DNA from: an uncultured Collinsella sp.
Lineage (GTDB): Bacteria > Actinomycetota > Coriobacteriia > Coriobacteriales > Coriobacteriaceae
Reading direction: 5' to 3'
Assembly: GCA_900761995.1 (NCBI GenBank)
Contig: CAAFEY010000192.1
Span: 1 to 7,112 of the forward strand
Length of the DNA: 7,112 nucleotides
The notes under the pieces: generated by a model
Told to the model about the DNA's origin: nothing
The model's input: the letters and a program-made list of their open reading frames with translations, nothing else
Databases searched by the model: none
Position numbers and translations under genes: made by a program
In this document: positions 5,347 to 7,112 of the stretch, one piece after another
How positions within the stretch are numbered: position 1 is the first letter of the stretch
Layout of the letters: each line of letters starts with the position of its first letter

Positions 5347-7112
5347 ACGCAATCATCTGGAAGAACTCGGCAACGGGGCCAAGCGCCAGGGCCGGGAAGA
5401 AGCTCAGGGCACCGATCAGCAGAACGATGAACACGAGCAGGAATACGAACATGCCGTTGGTGGTAGACAGGGTACCGGCGCTCTCGGCGACCTTACCCTT
5501 CTTGGCCAGCGAGCCGGCGATAGCCAGCGTACCGATGATGGGCATGAAGCGGGCGAACAGCATCTCGAGGCCGAGCATGACGTTGATCCAGGGAATGTTG
5601 CAGTTCATGCCTGCAAACGCCGAGCCGTTGTTGCCGCCGCATGAGGTGAAGGCATACAGCACCTCGGAGAAGCCGTGTGCGCCACCATTGTTGAGCTGGT
5701 CGGCAAGACCGGGCACCATGCAGGCGATGGCCGAGCACACCAGAATGGCAAACGGAGTTGCCAAGCACAGGACAACTGCCCAGCGCATCTCGCCCGGCTC
5801 GATCTTCTTGCCCAGGAACTCAGGCGTGCGGCCGACCATGAGGCCGGCGATAAACACCGTGAGGATGGCGAAGCCGATCATGCCGTACAGGCCACAGCCC
5901 ACGCCGCCGAAGACGACCTCGCCCAGAGCCATCTGGAGCATCTGGACAAAACCGCCCAGCGGGGTGTAGGAGTCGTGCATGGAGTTAACCGAGCCGTTGG
6001 AAGCAGCCGTCGTGAAAGCGGACCAGATGGAAGAGGAGGCGATACCGAAGCGGCTCTCCTTGCCCTCCATGTTGCCGCCGGCCTGGCCGTCGGTCATCTC
6101 GATATTGACCGCTCCGCCATCGGCCAGCTGCGGGGTGCCCGCATGCTCGTTGACGGCGATGATGCCGGTGAAGATCACCAACAGGATGAACATGGCGGCA
6201 AAGATAGCCTTGCCCTGCTTGGTGCTCTTGACGCCGATACCGAAGGTGAAGCAGCAGGCGGCCGGGATCAGCAGCAGGCTGGTCATCTCGATGATGTTGG
6301 TGAAGGCACTGGGGTTCTCATACGGATGGGCTGAGTTCACGCCGAAGAAGCCGCCGCCGTTGGTGCCGGACTGCTTGATGGCGACCTGAGGAGCCGCGGG
6401 GCCCTGGGGCAGGAACTGCTCGGTGACCACGCGCGCGCCCTCGATAACCTTGCCGTCGACCTTGACCGTGTCGCCCTCGATCTGGGCGCCGTCGATGACG
6501 CTCCAGCCGCCGTCTGCATTAGGCTGGACAGCGACGGGCTCTACGAGCTCGGCCTTCTGAGCCGGCTGGAAGTTGGAGATGACGCCACCGGCAGCCAGGC
6601 AGATGCCGAACACGAGGTTCAGCGGGATGAGCACATACAGGACGGTGCGGGTGAGGTCGACCCAGAAGGAACCCAGACCCTGATCCTTGACCTGACGGAA
6701 ACCGCGGATGAGCGCGAACATGACCGCGATACCGGTGCCAGCGGACAAGAAGTTTTGCACGGTGAGGCCCATGAACTGCACAAAGTAGGACAGGGTGGTC
6801 TCACCGGAATAGGACTGCCAGTTGGTGTTGGTTATGAAGGAAGCAGCCGTATTGAACGACAGGTCCCATGACACACCCGGCAGGTGCTGGGGATTGCCTG
6901 GCAAGAAGGACTGAAACACCTGGAGTGCCACAAGAGCCACGAGGCCGATCCCCGAAAAGACCAGCACGCTCGCCAGATAGCGCCTACACCCCATCTGCTC
7001 TGCCGCGTCGATGCGAAGCAGACGATAGACGCCACGCTCCACAGGAGCAATCACAGGCGACAGGAACGTATGCTCACCATCCATGATATGGGCCATGAAC
7101 CGACCGAGCGGA
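5345..7112 (-). CDS. kdpA: Potassium-transporting ATPase, KdpA subunit (N-terminus outside window)
   Basis: KdpA is the channel-like subunit that binds K+ selectively at the outer face and feeds it to KdpB. The frame stays open to the window edge and reads PLGRF just before the Met at 7096. KdpA proteins carry a PLG motif after the first membrane helix, so that Met is internal and the first helix plus true start are missing (roughly 20-25 residues). Numbering from the Met at 7096 (583 residues to the stop), the four filter loops are present: TNTNWQSYSGETT (89-101), TNGGGFFGVNSAHPYENP (245-262), NGSVNSMHDSYTPLGG (367-382) and GGNNGSAFAG (487-496). VGRTPEFLGKKIE (421-433) is also characteristic. 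The loop at about 182-232, before the second filter loop, is longer than in E. coli as I remember it, by some 35 mostly polar, acidic residues. kdpA is the first visible gene of the operon, 16 nt ahead of kdpB; kdpF and regulatory sequence would lie upstream. Confidence 0.97.
   Translation of the reverse strand, partial: PLGRFMAHIMDGEHTFLSPVIAPVERGVYRLLRIDAAEQMGCRRYLASVLVFSGIGLVALVALQVFQSFLPGNPQHLPGVSWDLSFNTAASFITNTNWQSYSGETTLSYFVQFMGLTVQNFLSAGTGIAVMFALIRGFRQVKDQGLGSFWVDLTRTVLYVLIPLNLVFGICLAAGGVISNFQPAQKAELVEPVAVQPNADGGWSVIDGAQIEGDTVKVDGKVIEGARVVTEQFLPQGPAAPQVAIKQSGTNGGGFFGVNSAHPYENPSAFTNIIEMTSLLLIPAACCFTFGIGVKSTKQGKAIFAAMFILLVIFTGIIAVNEHAGTPQLADGGAVNIEMTDGQAGGNMEGKESRFGIASSSIWSAFTTAASNGSVNSMHDSYTPLGGFVQMLQMALGEVVFGGVGCGLYGMIGFAILTVFIAGLMVGRTPEFLGKKIEPGEMRWAVVLCLATPFAILVCSAIACMVPGLADQLNNGGAHGFSEVLYAFTSCGGNNGSAFAGMNCNIPWINVMLGLEMLFARFMPIIGTLAIAGSLAKKGKVAESAGTLSTTNGMFVFLLVFIVLLIGALSFFPALALGPVAEFFQMIA

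Noticed and set aside
7094..7096. Met at 7096 as the true kdpA start
   Set aside because: The open frame continues to the window edge and encodes PLGRF, matching the conserved KdpA PLG motif that follows the first membrane helix. No ribosome-binding site precedes this ATG.

Overview
The window is a stretch of bacterial chromosome with high G+C. It carries four protein-coding genes, and two of them run off its ends. Three identifiable genes and most of the regulatory sequence lie on the minus strand; only the first, partial gene is on the plus strand. The combination suggests an anaerobic, probably gut-associated, Gram-positive actinobacterial lineage such as Coriobacteriia (Collinsella-like). 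The evidence is a high-G+C Kdp potassium pump next to an Fe-S/flavin 'old yellow enzyme' reductase of the kind abundant in gut anaerobes. This placement is inference only, because no rRNA or marker gene is present.

Layout. Positions 1-355 hold the C-terminal end of an unrecognised plus-strand protein, followed by a textbook intrinsic terminator (381-421). A convergent minus-strand gene (473-2422) encodes a 649-residue multidomain oxidoreductase: an FMN-binding TIM barrel, a 4Fe-4S cluster and FAD/NAD(P)H-binding domains. It resembles 2,4-dienoyl-CoA reductase, 2-enoate reductase and BaiCD/BaiH. Its stop codon abuts a compact element with two mutually exclusive hairpins (434-471). Its leader contains a 12-bp dyad (2451-2491). 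A 248-bp spacer then separates it from kdpC and contains the kdp operon terminator, a 17-bp stem with a 33-nt loop.

Positions 2671-7112 are the potassium-transporting ATPase operon, transcribed right to left as kdpA, kdpB, kdpC with gaps of 12-16 nt and strong ribosome-binding sites. KdpA forms the K+ selectivity filter, KdpB is the P-type ATPase that powers uptake, and KdpC is the small accessory subunit; together they scavenge K+ when it is scarce. kdpA is truncated by the window edge: its reading frame continues past the last base, and the Met at 7096 is internal. kdpF and any promoter or riboswitch would lie beyond the window. The terminator directly after kdpC shows that no kdpDE genes follow in this operon.

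I see no CRISPR array, transposase, tRNA, rRNA or new multi-gene system. The points most worth a second look are the reductase's atypical active-site loop, which lacks the usual tyrosine, and the three inverted-repeat elements at 434-471, 2451-2491 and 2536-2607.
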